From: Photobacterium frigidiphilum
Lineage (GTDB): Bacteria > Pseudomonadota > Gammaproteobacteria > Enterobacterales > Vibrionaceae
DNA: 64,000 bases
Assembly: GCF_003025615.1 (NCBI RefSeq)
Contig: NZ_PYMJ01000003.1
Location: 221,401 to 285,400 of the forward strand
Direction: 5' to 3'
Shown: positions 1 through 8,964 of the stretch, in pieces
Numbering within the stretch: the stretch's first letter is position 1
Layout: every line of letters starts with the position of its first letter
Position numbers and translations under genes: made by a program
Notes under the pieces: generated by a model
What the model saw: only the letters and a program-made list of their open reading frames with translations
Database searches by the model: none
Told to the model about the DNA's origin: nothing

Positions 1-56
1 CGCGTTAATACTTTATTGTATTTGGATCGAGATTTATTAAATAAAGTATCAACGCG
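1..56. terminator. Hairpin downstream of the first chemoreceptor gene
   Basis: The arms CGCGTT (1-6) and AACGCG (51-56) pair. Inside them ACTTTAT (10-16) pairs with ATAAAGT (41-47). The hairpin lies just after the stop of the minus-strand chemoreceptor gene, so it is probably its transcription terminator. The U tract, if any, would lie outside the window. Confidence 0.45.
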
Positions 57-70
57 GGTTTAAATGATGT

Positions 71-1699
71 TTAATTTTGCATTGTAAAAGTACTGAGCTT
101 TTTATTTAAGTTTTTAGAAATGGTCGTCAGGTTTTCAGATAGTTGGGCGGTTAAGTTTGACTGATTCGTCGCATCTTTGGCTGCGTCGTAAACTGCATTG
201 ATATTTTTGTTGATTTCATTTGATGTTGTTTGTTGTTCTTCTGCTGCAGCTGCAATTTGGTGGCTCATATTTTGTATAAGATTGACGGCTGTTTTTATGT
301 CATTAAGTGAATCTTGGGCTGCCTCTGTTTTTTGAACTGCGTTATTTGCGCTTAATAGATTTTGTTCCATTTTCGACACTGCATTGCTGGTTTCAATTTG
401 GAGTTTCTCTATCATTTCAGAAATCTCACTAGCGCTTCCTTGAGTGCTACTTGCAAGGTTTCGAACCTCTTCTGCAACAACGGCAAAACCTTTGCCTTGT
501 TCACCAGCACGTGCAGCTTCTATCGCAGCGTTGAGGGCTAAAAGGTTTGTTTGTGTCGCAATACCCTTAATTGTGTCAAGGATGGTGTTGATGTTCTTTG
601 TCTCTTGGGCGAGAGTGCTGATGACATCTGAGACTTGCGTAATATCATCTGAGAGTACGGTGATATCGTTGTTCATCACTTTGACCACGTTAATACCCGA
701 ATTACTGTACTCATCGGCTTTTATCGCAGTATCTGCTGCACTGATTGTATTTTGTGCCACCTCTGTCACTGTTGCTGTCATTTCCATCATAGCTGTTGCG
801 GTAAGCTCAAGCTGTTCGGTTTGCTTCATTGCGCCTTTACTTGTTTGCGATGCAGATGACGCGAGATCGGATGAGGCTGTTAGTAACTCTTTTGTAATGC
901 TATTTATATCGCTTATAAGTGACCTAAGTTTGTCTAGTGTTTTATTGTAGGATTTGCCTAACTGCGATAATTCATTTTTACCTTGATCGTTAGTGACTTT
1001 ATAAGAAAGATCACCTTGTTCTAACTTCAGCATTCCTTTAACAACGCTTGCAATGTTTGTTCGGATGTATGAAGAGATTAAGTGTGAGGTGAGAAAGCCA
1101 ATAAAGCCAAAAATTAGAATAATAGCAGCGGTGTACATTAGCGTATCGTGTTCTGCATTACTAAATGCTTGCGAACGTTCACTTTTTAGTAGTATTTCAT
1201 CTTTTTTTGCTGCTGAGAGTATCTGTCTGATACTGTCGACATATTGCTTTCCAGTGCCCGAGTTAACATATTCAATGGTATTACCGTTGTTTTTGCTTAA
1301 GTTGATACCCGGTTGTAAAACATTCGTTACCCAACTTTCTAGCTTTGCTTCAATTTCGAGGAATCGTTGAGTTTGGGTTTTGTTGTCTGCGGTTAACGTT
1401 AGTAGGTTTGATAGGGACTGTTTTACAGCTTCAATTCCTCCTTCATAGGGTTCTAAGAATCCGTCATTATTGGTTATCATAAAGCCGCGATAACCCGTTT
1501 CCATATTGACTACGTTTAAAAGGGTATAATCAATTTTATCAATGACTTCATAAGTGTGCTCAACCCATTCGTTCGACGTTTTTGCCCTTTCTGTTGAAAA
1601 ATACAGTATTCCGAAAATGATAGCGAAGGAGATAAGTGGTACAAGAGCTGAAAACGTTAGCATCACTTTGATGGTGAGGTTGTTAAAGTATTTTTGCAT
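71..1699 (-). CDS. Methyl-accepting chemotaxis protein with CHASE3-like sensor domain
   Basis: Inner-membrane chemoreceptor that would signal through CheW/CheA to the flagellar motor. There is an N-terminal membrane segment at about residues 12-30, a periplasmic region containing [10 protein letters not shown] typical of CHASE3 domains, a second membrane segment at about 188-208, a HAMP linker, and a C-terminal signalling hairpin. The hairpin carries the invariant tip [21 protein letters not shown]. The start is supported by an AGAGGGA ribosome binding site 6-7 bases upstream. The ligand cannot be read from the sequence. It is a single-gene unit, separated from the exporter operon upstream by a hairpin. 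Confidence 0.93.
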   Translation of the reverse strand: MQKYFNNLTIKVMLTFSALVPLISFAIIFGILYFSTERAKTSNEWVEHTYEVIDKIDYTLLNVVNMETGYRGFMITNNDGFLEPYEGGIEAVKQSLSNLLTLTADNKTQTQRFLEIEAKLESWVTNVLQPGINLSKNNGNTIEYVNSGTGKQYVDSIRQILSAAKKDEILLKSERSQAFSNAEHDTLMYTAAIILIFGFIGFLTSHLISSYIRTNIASVVKGMLKLEQGDLSYKVTNDQGKNELSQLGKSYNKTLDKLRSLISDINSITKELLTASSDLASSASQTSKGAMKQTEQLELTATAMMEMTATVTEVAQNTISAADTAIKADEYSNSGINVVKVMNNDITVLSDDITQVSDVISTLAQETKNINTILDTIKGIATQTNLLALNAAIEAARAGEQGKGFAVVAEEVRNLASSTQGSASEISEMIEKLQIETSNAVSKMEQNLLSANNAVQKTEAAQDSLNDIKTAVNLIQNMSHQIAAAAEEQQTTSNEINKNINAVYDAAKDATNQSNLTAQLSENLTTISKNLNKKLSTFTMQN

Positions 1700-1833
1700 A
1701 AGATCCCTCTTTTGCCTTGGAAGTTATTCTTACTCTAGGTTAGATATAGGCAAATGCAAAAATAAAGACTGGTTTTCTAGACAGTGCTCTCGGTGTTGCA
1801 TAGGCTGGGTTCTTGTTTATTAAACAAATACAA

Positions 1834-1888
1834 TAAAGCACCCAATCATCCTTGTTTTTATTAGAGTAACAAGGCTATAAGGTGCTTT
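1834..1888 (-). terminator. Terminator-like hairpin after the exporter operon
   Basis: AAAGCACC (about 1835-1842) pairs with GGTGCTTT (1881-1888), and an inner CCTTGTT (1850-1856) pairs with AACAAGG (1868-1874). On the minus strand the hairpin follows the ATPase gene that ends at 1925 and is trailed by an AT-rich run. It would separate the exporter operon from the chemoreceptor gene. Confidence 0.5.
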
Positions 1889-1924
1889 ACGTTTTCAGAC
1901 GTTTTTACTGTGTGTAAAGCCTCC

Positions 1925-2632
1925 TTAGTTAAGTTTTTCGTCACTCACCACTTTCCCATCTTTTATACTAAGAATACGCTTAGTACGTCGTGCTAGGGCA
2001 TTATCGTGAGTCACAATAATTAAGGTACATCCTTCTTGGTGTAACTCATTAAATAGCATTTCAATCTCGGCGCCTGATTTTGAATCCAAAGCCCCTGTGG
2101 GTTCATCTGCCAGTATGATTTGCGGGTCGTTAACGAGGGCACGAGCGATAGCAACCCGTTGTTTTTGACCTCCAGAAAGCTGATTGGGCTTGTGGTTCAT
2201 ACGGTCGCCCAATCCTACGCGTTTTAACAGTTCAGCCGCTTTTGCTCGGCGTGTTTTTGAATTTACGCCAGCATAGACCAGTGGTAGTGCGACATTTTCT
2301 AAAGCTGTGGCGTATTCCAGTAAATTAAAACTTTGGAATACGAAACCAATTTTACTGTTACGAATAGCAGAGAGTTGCGTGCTGCTTAGGGCCGATACAT
2401 CGCTATTGTCTAATTGATAATTACCCGAAGTCGGTTTATCTAAACATCCGAGTACATTCATAAGTGTCGACTTCCCCGACCCCGATGGCCCGAGTATTGA
2501 TAAGAATTCACCGTTATGAATGGTGAGGTCAACACCATCGAGTGCGTAAACCTCTTCATCCCCATTTTTATAGTGCTTGCTAATGCCGTTAAGCTGAACG
2601 AGAGGCTTGGTGTATGTCGAAATAGGGTTCAT
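1925..2632 (-). CDS. ABC transporter ATPase, MacB/LolD type
   Basis: Cytoplasmic ATP-hydrolysing subunit of the exporter encoded by this operon. It has Walker A GPSGSGKST near residue 49, the signature LSGGQKQRVAIARAL near 153, Walker B ILADEPTGALD and the switch histidine in IVTHD. At 235 residues it is a stand-alone nucleotide-binding domain, not the usual ATPase-permease fusion of MacB. It is last in a five-gene minus-strand operon and starts 6 bases after the preceding permease. The family (MacB, LolD, YknY) drives mechanotransmission-type export of peptides, lipoproteins or small molecules. The substrate here is unknown. Confidence 0.92.
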   Translation of the reverse strand: MNPISTYTKPLVQLNGISKHYKNGDEEVYALDGVDLTIHNGEFLSILGPSGSGKSTLMNVLGCLDKPTSGNYQLDNSDVSALSSTQLSAIRNSKIGFVFQSFNLLEYATALENVALPLVYAGVNSKTRRAKAAELLKRVGLGDRMNHKPNQLSGGQKQRVAIARALVNDPQIILADEPTGALDSKSGAEIEMLFNELHQEGCTLIIVTHDNALARRTKRILSIKDGKVVSDEKLN

Positions 2633-2638
2633 GAATGC

Positions 2639-3919
2639 TTACTCACTTTGCAATGCTTCTAATGGTGTAATACTGGCGGCGTGACGAGTGGGAAACCATG
2701 CTGCTGCGATACCAACAATACTTAATGCCAAGATAACGAGGCTAACGATAGTGAATGATAATTCAGGGGTAGGCTGTCCGAGATAATCATATAATCCATT
2801 ACCTTGAATGGGGATGTTTTGCAGTAGGCTTACTAAGCCGTATGTTAGCCCTAGTCCAATCAGACCACCGACAGCGATGGTGATAAAAGCTTGAGTTAAA
2901 TAGTGTAATTTGATGTCGTTAGGTGTTGCCCCAACCGCCATTCTTACCCCGATGTCACGGGTGGCTCGCTTTACGGTGGCGTACATCACGTTGGCTATGC
3001 CAATACCAGCAACTGCCAATGTGACGAGCCCAATAATGCCTAAAAAGCTTTGCAACCCGATTAAAAATTGGCGCATGGTTTTTTGTCTTAATAACATGTC
3101 TTGCGTTTGAACAAGCTGTTCATCATCCATGCTTGCGCCATATTTTCGAGCAATAACTTGTTTAGCCATAGTGGCAACTTTCTCACGATCTACGCCTTGA
3201 ACTGGCTGAATATTAATTGCACCAATGGGTGAGTTAGCATTGAAGCGTGACCATGTTGTAAAGGGGACGAAAATAGCAAAATCAATCGGTGTGCCATTTT
3301 CTATATTGGAGGTATTAGGCTTTAGTACCCCAATAACGGTGAAATTTTCTTCGCCGACCTTCACTTGCTTTCCGATAGGGGAGGTCGTTAAGTCGGGGAT
3401 GTTATCCCAATCGAAGTCATCATCTTCATTGAATAGACTGACTGCCGCATTGTGACCGAGAGCAATGACTTTACGTTGTTCTTTCATATCTAAAGGATTG
3501 AACCAACGACCGCCAGAGGCGATTTCTAAACCCGTCAATGCTTGGTATTGAGGATAAACGGCTAAGGGTTGCTGCCATGTACCGTTATCGTTATACCTAA
3601 CATCTTCTGCCCATGTGGCACTTGGCTCTGCGGATTCAATTGAAGGTAGTGCGCGTAGTACATCTACATCATCCGGTTTAAGGTTGAGCTGTTTCCCTTT
3701 TGAAAATTGGCCATAATCTTTCGTCGCAAAACCACCCGTTAACATGATCAGATTACCGTTACCATTGCTGGTGGTGCGAATAAGCCCTTGACGCAAACCT
3801 TCACCAATGGCGAGCATAGATGCGATAGAAACTGTCGCCCACACAATGGCTAAAATCGTTAGCCCTAGGCGCATTTTCTCTGCGGTCATTTCGTGTATTA
3901 TTTGTCGTAATGGCAGCAT
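2639..3919 (-). CDS. ABC transporter permease, MacB/FtsX type (second of two)
   Basis: Inner-membrane permease with one N-terminal membrane helix, a large periplasmic MacB_PCD-like domain, and a C-terminal FtsX block of three helices (FLGIIGLVTLAVAGIGIANVMY onwards) containing the RATRDIGVRMAVGATP motif. The ATG at 3919 is preferred over a GTG at 3934. It sits one base after the stop of the previous gene (TAA-C-ATG) and has GAGGG about 8 bases upstream. It pairs with the adjacent, diverged permease and the separate ATPase, so the pump is probably a heterodimer rather than a MacB homodimer. Confidence 0.88.
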   Translation of the reverse strand: MLPLRQIIHEMTAEKMRLGLTILAIVWATVSIASMLAIGEGLRQGLIRTTSNGNGNLIMLTGGFATKDYGQFSKGKQLNLKPDDVDVLRALPSIESAEPSATWAEDVRYNDNGTWQQPLAVYPQYQALTGLEIASGGRWFNPLDMKEQRKVIALGHNAAVSLFNEDDDFDWDNIPDLTTSPIGKQVKVGEENFTVIGVLKPNTSNIENGTPIDFAIFVPFTTWSRFNANSPIGAINIQPVQGVDREKVATMAKQVIARKYGASMDDEQLVQTQDMLLRQKTMRQFLIGLQSFLGIIGLVTLAVAGIGIANVMYATVKRATRDIGVRMAVGATPNDIKLHYLTQAFITIAVGGLIGLGLTYGLVSLLQNIPIQGNGLYDYLGQPTPELSFTIVSLVILALSIVGIAAAWFPTRHAASITPLEALQSE

Positions 3920-3920
3920 G

Positions 3921-5138
3921 TTATGCCCTCGCACTTAACGCGATAACAGGCGTAAGGTTCGATGCACGGCGTGCCGGAAAGAAAGAGGCTAATAGCGCTA
4001 AAATAGCGGTAACAAACAATGCCATCATGATAGCATCTAGGGTCATTGTCGGGCTGCCAAGCCATTCTGGTAATCCTATCTGATTCATGAGTGTAACTAC
4101 CCCATAAGAGATGCTAACGCCGAGTAAGGTGCCCATTGCGACTAAGATTCCACCCTCAAGTAGAAATTGCACCAGAATATTATTGGGAGTAGCCCCAATG
4201 GCCAGCCTTACGCCGATTTCACGTGTGCGCTCTGTAACCGATAAAAACATGATATTGGCGACACCTAAGGCACCAACCGCTAAGGTCATTGCCCCACTTG
4301 CCCCAAGAAACATTTGAATACCACGTAGCAAAGCGGTAAAAAATTTCGCGTCTTGGCTAAAGTCAGGTAACCAAACCGCTCGTTTATCTGTTGGGTCAAA
4401 ATGTTTTTGGTTAGCAAAGAATGACAATAGGTTTTGGCGAAGAATAACGCCTGAAATACCTTCCGCTGGCGTTACCATAATTTGACTGGGTTTATCGTTC
4501 CATAGATCAGAGAAAGTAGTATTGGGAATGATCACTTGATTATCTTCCCGCCCCATTGAAATGCCTCCTTCACTTTGTTGAGTAATGCCAGAGACTAAGA
4601 AAGGGATGCCACTAACCCTTAACTTGTCACCCAGGGCTAGATTGCCTTGTTTTGCCAACTGCCAACCGATGATGGCAATGCGGTTATGGTTGTTAAGGTC
4701 ACTCTGGTTGATGTTACGCGACCCTAGTACGAGTTTGACTTTACGCATATCAACATAGTGATTATCAACACCACGCACATAACCGGGTAAAGTATGCCCA
4801 GTGATGTCTGTGACGCTGGCATCCCATTTCCGGTATAACACCGATACTGTTTTGATCGCAGATTGTTTTTCTAATAATCGGAATTCAGGTTCTGTGAGTG
4901 TGATCTGGCGCCGTGCAGGTAACCCTTGCCAAGGCTTGCTGGTCATTTCTGGCACGGCTAGCTGTGTGTCACTCATTAATAATGAAAATGACTTAGCGTT
5001 TACCTGATAAAAGCCTTCACCTAATGCCATTAGTACTAAGACAGAAACGATTCCCCATACAATCGCAATAATGGCAAGTAGACTGCGAAGCCGGTGGGCA
5101 AATAGCATCTGCACAATTTGCTGTAACATTGGCATCAT
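3921..5138 (-). CDS. ABC transporter permease, MacB/FtsX type (first of two)
   Basis: Inner-membrane permease of 405 residues. It has an N-terminal helix (LLAIIAIVWGIVSVLVLMALGEGF), a periplasmic domain, and a C-terminal FtsX module with TERTREIGVRLAIGATP. Its start codon overlaps the stop of the TolC-like gene in an ATGA arrangement (5135-5138), a sign of translational coupling. It is homologous in layout to the next gene but clearly diverged, which suggests an old duplication that gave a two-permease exporter. Confidence 0.88.
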   Translation of the reverse strand: MMPMLQQIVQMLFAHRLRSLLAIIAIVWGIVSVLVLMALGEGFYQVNAKSFSLLMSDTQLAVPEMTSKPWQGLPARRQITLTEPEFRLLEKQSAIKTVSVLYRKWDASVTDITGHTLPGYVRGVDNHYVDMRKVKLVLGSRNINQSDLNNHNRIAIIGWQLAKQGNLALGDKLRVSGIPFLVSGITQQSEGGISMGREDNQVIIPNTTFSDLWNDKPSQIMVTPAEGISGVILRQNLLSFFANQKHFDPTDKRAVWLPDFSQDAKFFTALLRGIQMFLGASGAMTLAVGALGVANIMFLSVTERTREIGVRLAIGATPNNILVQFLLEGGILVAMGTLLGVSISYGVVTLMNQIGLPEWLGSPTMTLDAIMMALFVTAILALLASFFPARRASNLTPVIALSARA

Positions 5139-6472
5139 GCTGCAAGCGCTCTTGATATTTGTTTGATTGTTTCATCATCCAGTTTCCCTACCGATTTCAA
5201 TAATGACACGCGGTGCTGCCAGTATTGATAAAGCAATGATTGTAGGCTGTTTTTACTGATGAATAGATTATTATGCGCCGTTATAATATCGCTTGCATCT
5301 ACTAAACCTGCGTCATAAACGGTTTGCTTACTCTTTAAGGCTCTTTCACGTGATGCGACTTGTTGTTGTGCTATTTCTACGCGCTGCCAGTCGAGCTGTA
5401 TTTGAGTAAAGCGACTCTGGATGGTTTGCTTTATATTGATTTCGACAATGCGTATATCTTGCTTGGCTTGGTTAAGCGTTAAGCTTGAACGATCGACACT
5501 TGCACGTGTTGAACCATTTAAATCGATAGGAATATTTAATTTAATGTTAGCACTTAAATCGTCACGGTTACGGCGGTCGTTATCGCTGTAATTAATAGAA
5601 CCTGCAACGGTTGGGTAGTATCCGGATTTTGCTTGGTCATATTGGAATTGGTTAGCTTTCAATGTTTGTTGGGCAGCCAGTAATTCGGGGCTGTTATTGC
5701 GAGCAAGTGCTAACCATTCTTTCTCGCTATTCACTTGCATTACAGGTTGTTTCAGAGATGTTGTACTTATTTCATTGATCGAGTTGGGTACTTGATTGAT
5801 TAAAGCGGTTAACGCGGCTTGTAATGTATCGATATCAGATTGGTTTTGCAGTATTAACGCTTGTTCATCAACATGATTCGCTCGCATATCTTCTACTTCG
5901 GTAATCATGATACTGCCGGCAGCATAGCGTTGTTCAGTGATAGTGAGCATTTTTTGCCCTTCATCAAGTTTCTGCTGTGCTAAGCGTAAATCTCCATTCG
6001 CTTTCGCTAAATTGAGGTAAGCGGTGATCAACTTTTCGGCAAGGTCGTTGTGAGCTTGGCGCTCTTGTAGTTGTGAAGACACATAAAAAGCTTCTGAGGC
6101 ATTTAAGCCCGACCACTTAGCACTGTCCCAAATGGTTTGGCTTAACCCCACCGAGTAACCATTGGTGTTTTTGCCATCATCATTCCAACTTGAAGTTGCA
6201 CTCGCGTTCAGGCCGGGCAGCAAATCGCTTCGGCTTGAACGAATATTCGTTTCACTAATTTGAGTATCAATTTGTGCTTTTTGGTAACTAGGGTCGAAGG
6301 CTTTAGAGGCTTCCCATGCTTGTTCAATTGTAATGGCATACGTGGGAGTTGCCATGCCAATAAGAAATACACCGCCTACAATTCGATAAGACTTTTGTAA
6401 GAGTATAGCTACGCGTTGCAACCGTCTATTTCTAGGTGCTACACCAACAGTTGCTTGTATCAACTTAAGCAT
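5135..6472 (-). CDS. TolC-family outer membrane channel
   Basis: Outer-membrane exit duct for the tripartite exporter of this operon. The 445-residue protein has an N-terminal hydrophobic export segment (IVGGVFLIGMATPTYA, about residues 31-46) after an unusually long basic leader. Two repeated outer-membrane-efflux-protein units with long alpha-helical stretches follow. It overlaps the upstream membrane fusion gene by 8 bases. A dedicated TolC inside a MacAB-like operon means the pump need not share the housekeeping TolC. The function is a family-level inference; no substrate is indicated. Confidence 0.87.
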   Translation of the reverse strand: MLKLIQATVGVAPRNRRLQRVAILLQKSYRIVGGVFLIGMATPTYAITIEQAWEASKAFDPSYQKAQIDTQISETNIRSSRSDLLPGLNASATSSWNDDGKNTNGYSVGLSQTIWDSAKWSGLNASEAFYVSSQLQERQAHNDLAEKLITAYLNLAKANGDLRLAQQKLDEGQKMLTITEQRYAAGSIMITEVEDMRANHVDEQALILQNQSDIDTLQAALTALINQVPNSINEISTTSLKQPVMQVNSEKEWLALARNNSPELLAAQQTLKANQFQYDQAKSGYYPTVAGSINYSDNDRRNRDDLSANIKLNIPIDLNGSTRASVDRSSLTLNQAKQDIRIVEINIKQTIQSRFTQIQLDWQRVEIAQQQVASRERALKSKQTVYDAGLVDASDIITAHNNLFISKNSLQSLLYQYWQHRVSLLKSVGKLDDETIKQISRALAA

Positions 6473-7604
6473 TGGGTGCTGCTCCCATCATGCTGAAATC
6501 AACAATTTCCTCGCCCTGTTTTAAACCAGAAAGTACTTCAACATTGATACCATCAGACAAGCCTAATTTCACTGGTGCGGTATGGAAGCCCTGTTCTGAT
6601 TCATCAGGGATCAATACTTCAGGGTTATTGTCTGTAAATTGTAAAGCGCGTTCTGGAATTGTCGTGATTTTGTCAGCTTTTTTGAGAGTGATTTGCGCGG
6701 TTGCAGAAAAACCAGAGCGGATAGTTAGGCCTTCTGGAAACTGAATTTTATTTACTTCAACTTGGAAGCCATTATCAAAACTGCGCTGTGCTGTTGTGGT
6801 TTCTTGCGCTGAATTTAGCTTTTCAGATTGCACTGCAACTTTGCTTAACACACCGGTAATTTCTATTTCTGGGTAAGGGGCTAATGTCATGGTAACGGGC
6901 ATACCAACGTGTAATTGCGCTGCGTCATGTTCGCTTACACTACCTTTAAATATCATGTTGTTCATGTTGGCTAGCGACATCATCTGTGTGGCAGATTGAT
7001 TTGATTCTGTTGAAATAATGGGTTCGCCAACTTCAACATTTAGACTCAATACTGTGCCGGTAATCGGCGCAACAATGGTCGAGGTCAGGATTGATTCTCC
7101 CACCGATGATTCGCCACTTCGGATCAGGTCTAAGTTCTGCTGTTTTTGCTGTAGGTTGGCATTATTTTGGCGTACATCGGCTTTTGCCTGAATATAGTCA
7201 CCATAGTTTTTGGGTATAACTTGATTTTTGACTAGGCGTTCAAGGTTTGCGAGCTTTTGTTTAGACGATTCCAATTGTGCCTGGCTCGACATTAATTCTG
7301 TAATGGCTTGTGTTAATCGTTGTGGTGTTGGGTTTGGACGTATTTTAATCAGCGGGGTGCCTGCTTCAACTTCTTCGCCAACATGATGAAAAATCTCGCC
7401 TACAATCCCTTCAATTTGGGATTTAATTTGAACTGAATGTGCAGGAACAATCTGCCCAACTGCGATTGCTTGTTTTTCGATTGTACCTATTTCAGCAGTG
7501 ATAAGAGGCAGTGATAGTGTATCGCTATCTTTGGTGCTGAAGTAATATCCAGCACCTACCGTGATCGCTGTTGTAATAGCAGCCGCAATCCAGCGTTTTT
7601 TCAT
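6465..7604 (-). CDS. Periplasmic membrane fusion protein, HlyD/MacA type
   Basis: Adaptor that would link the inner-membrane permeases to the TolC-like channel. It has an N-terminal membrane anchor (IAAAITTAITVGAGYYFS, about residues 5-22), a barrel-sandwich lipoyl half (VGQIVPAHSVQIKSQIEGIVGEI), an alpha-helical hairpin of about 80 residues, the second lipoyl half (ILTSTIVAPITGTVLSLNVEVGEPI) and beta-barrel domains. It is the first gene of the operon. The 286-base region upstream, which separates it from the afuC end, must hold the promoter. Confidence 0.9.
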   Translation of the reverse strand: MKKRWIAAAITTAITVGAGYYFSTKDSDTLSLPLITAEIGTIEKQAIAVGQIVPAHSVQIKSQIEGIVGEIFHHVGEEVEAGTPLIKIRPNPTPQRLTQAITELMSSQAQLESSKQKLANLERLVKNQVIPKNYGDYIQAKADVRQNNANLQQKQQNLDLIRSGESSVGESILTSTIVAPITGTVLSLNVEVGEPIISTESNQSATQMMSLANMNNMIFKGSVSEHDAAQLHVGMPVTMTLAPYPEIEITGVLSKVAVQSEKLNSAQETTTAQRSFDNGFQVEVNKIQFPEGLTIRSGFSATAQITLKKADKITTIPERALQFTDNNPEVLIPDESEQGFHTAPVKLGLSDGINVEVLSGLKQGEEIVDFSMMGAAPNA

Positions 7605-7837
7605 ATAATTATCCGTTTAAAGGTGAGTATTTGTTTGGTTATTGGGATATCAGACTTTAGTGCCTGATTAAAGTTCATATCAATAATACATCGTACAATA
7701 ATAACTGTCATGTATGAATGTAAAAAAATGATGTAATAGTATTATTGTTAAGTAAATGGTCAGAAACTTTAACCATCAAGGATGAGCAGATATTTGTCTC
7801 GATTGGTATTGAGGTAGCTTGTCTATAAGATGAATTA

Positions 7838-7854
7838 CGCCCCAGATAGGGGCG
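7838..7854 (-). terminator. GC-rich hairpin after afuC
   Basis: CGCCCC (7838-7843) and GGGGCG (7849-7854) form a 6-bp GC stem with a 5-base loop, 37 bases after the minus-strand afuC stop. The following U tract is poor, so termination may be weak or Rho-assisted. Confidence 0.45.
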
Positions 7855-7890
7855 CAGAATAATGTTGCTTTTTATCGTGTTAAAAAAAGC

Positions 7891-8946
7891 TTACGCATCA
7901 AAAGGTAATAAGAATATTCCTGTAGGGTTAATCGTTAAATAAGCATGGTCAGATAAATTGGCATCAAATTGTGACGAGTTTAGTTGCAGCAATAATTCTT
8001 GATCATGCCATGTTACGGCAACTTCGTACATTGAACCCATGTACACCACATTATTAACAATGCATTGTTGGCTAGGCTCGCCCTCGCTGGTTAATAAAAT
8101 AGCTTCAGGCCTTACTCCTATTTGATAATCACCTTCAGCTTTGCCTTGAACCACGTCTGGATCGGCTGGAATGCAGTAACCGTTGATGTTTAATTGTCCA
8201 CCGTCATAACGGCCCGTAAAAATGTTCGCATCACCCATGAAGTTTGCCATGAACATTGATGAGGGTGTTTTGTATAAATCATCCGGAGAACCTTGCTGCA
8301 TGATCTCGCCGTCTTTCATTACGATAACGGTATCAGATACAGCGAAAGCTTCTGTTTGATCATGCGTTACGTATAAAGAGGTAATATTGAAACGCTGCTG
8401 AAGATCGCGGATTGTCTCGCGCATACTTCGGCGTAAATTTGCGTCAAGGTTACTTAATGGTTCATCAAATAGCAGTACTTTAGGTTTTAAAACCAAAGCG
8501 CGCGCCAGTGCAATACGCTGTTGTTGACCACCAGAAATTTGGTCGACAAATCGATTTCCCATACCTGATAGATCGACCAGCTTTAACGCATCATCAACGC
8601 GTTGTTTAATTTCTGCGGCTGGTAATTTCAGCATTTTTAAGCCGTAGCCAACATTGTCATGTAATGATAAATGAGGAAATAAGGCATAAGATTGGAATAC
8701 CATACAAATATCGCGTTGCTGGATTGAGGTATTTGTTACGTCTTCGCCATCAATGAATATTTGCCCGCTGGTGGGTTTTTCTAACCCTGCTACTAAGCGT
8801 AAAACCGTGGTTTTGCCACAACCAGATGGACCAAGTAGCGTGACTAAGCTGCCTTGTTTAATCTCAAGATCAAGGTTGCCAATAACAGTATTGTCACCAA
8901 AGCGTTTGCAGACATTTTTTAGAACTACAAAGTTGTCGTTTTCCAT
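7891..8946 (-). CDS. afuC: ABC importer ATPase, AfuC/FbpC type
   Basis: Cytoplasmic ATPase of a periplasmic-binding-protein-dependent importer. It has Walker A GPSGCGKT near residue 39, the signature [15 protein letters not shown], Walker [13 protein letters not shown], a switch histidine in YVTHDQTEA, and a C-terminal TOBE-like region of about 110 residues. The ATG at 8946 is preferred over a TTG at 8961 because TTGGAG lies just upstream. It follows afuB by 18 bases. AfuC proteins were named as ferric-ion importers, but the Actinobacillus AfuABC system is established as a hexose-phosphate transporter. The adjacent uhp genes support that reading here. Confidence 0.85.
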   Translation of the reverse strand: MENDNFVVLKNVCKRFGDNTVIGNLDLEIKQGSLVTLLGPSGCGKTTVLRLVAGLEKPTSGQIFIDGEDVTNTSIQQRDICMVFQSYALFPHLSLHDNVGYGLKMLKLPAAEIKQRVDDALKLVDLSGMGNRFVDQISGGQQQRIALARALVLKPKVLLFDEPLSNLDANLRRSMRETIRDLQQRFNITSLYVTHDQTEAFAVSDTVIVMKDGEIMQQGSPDDLYKTPSSMFMANFMGDANIFTGRYDGGQLNINGYCIPADPDVVQGKAEGDYQIGVRPEAILLTSEGEPSQQCIVNNVVYMGSMYEVAVTWHDQELLLQLNSSQFDANLSDHAYLTINPTGIFLLPFDA

Positions 8947-8964
8947 AATTATTATCTCCAATCG

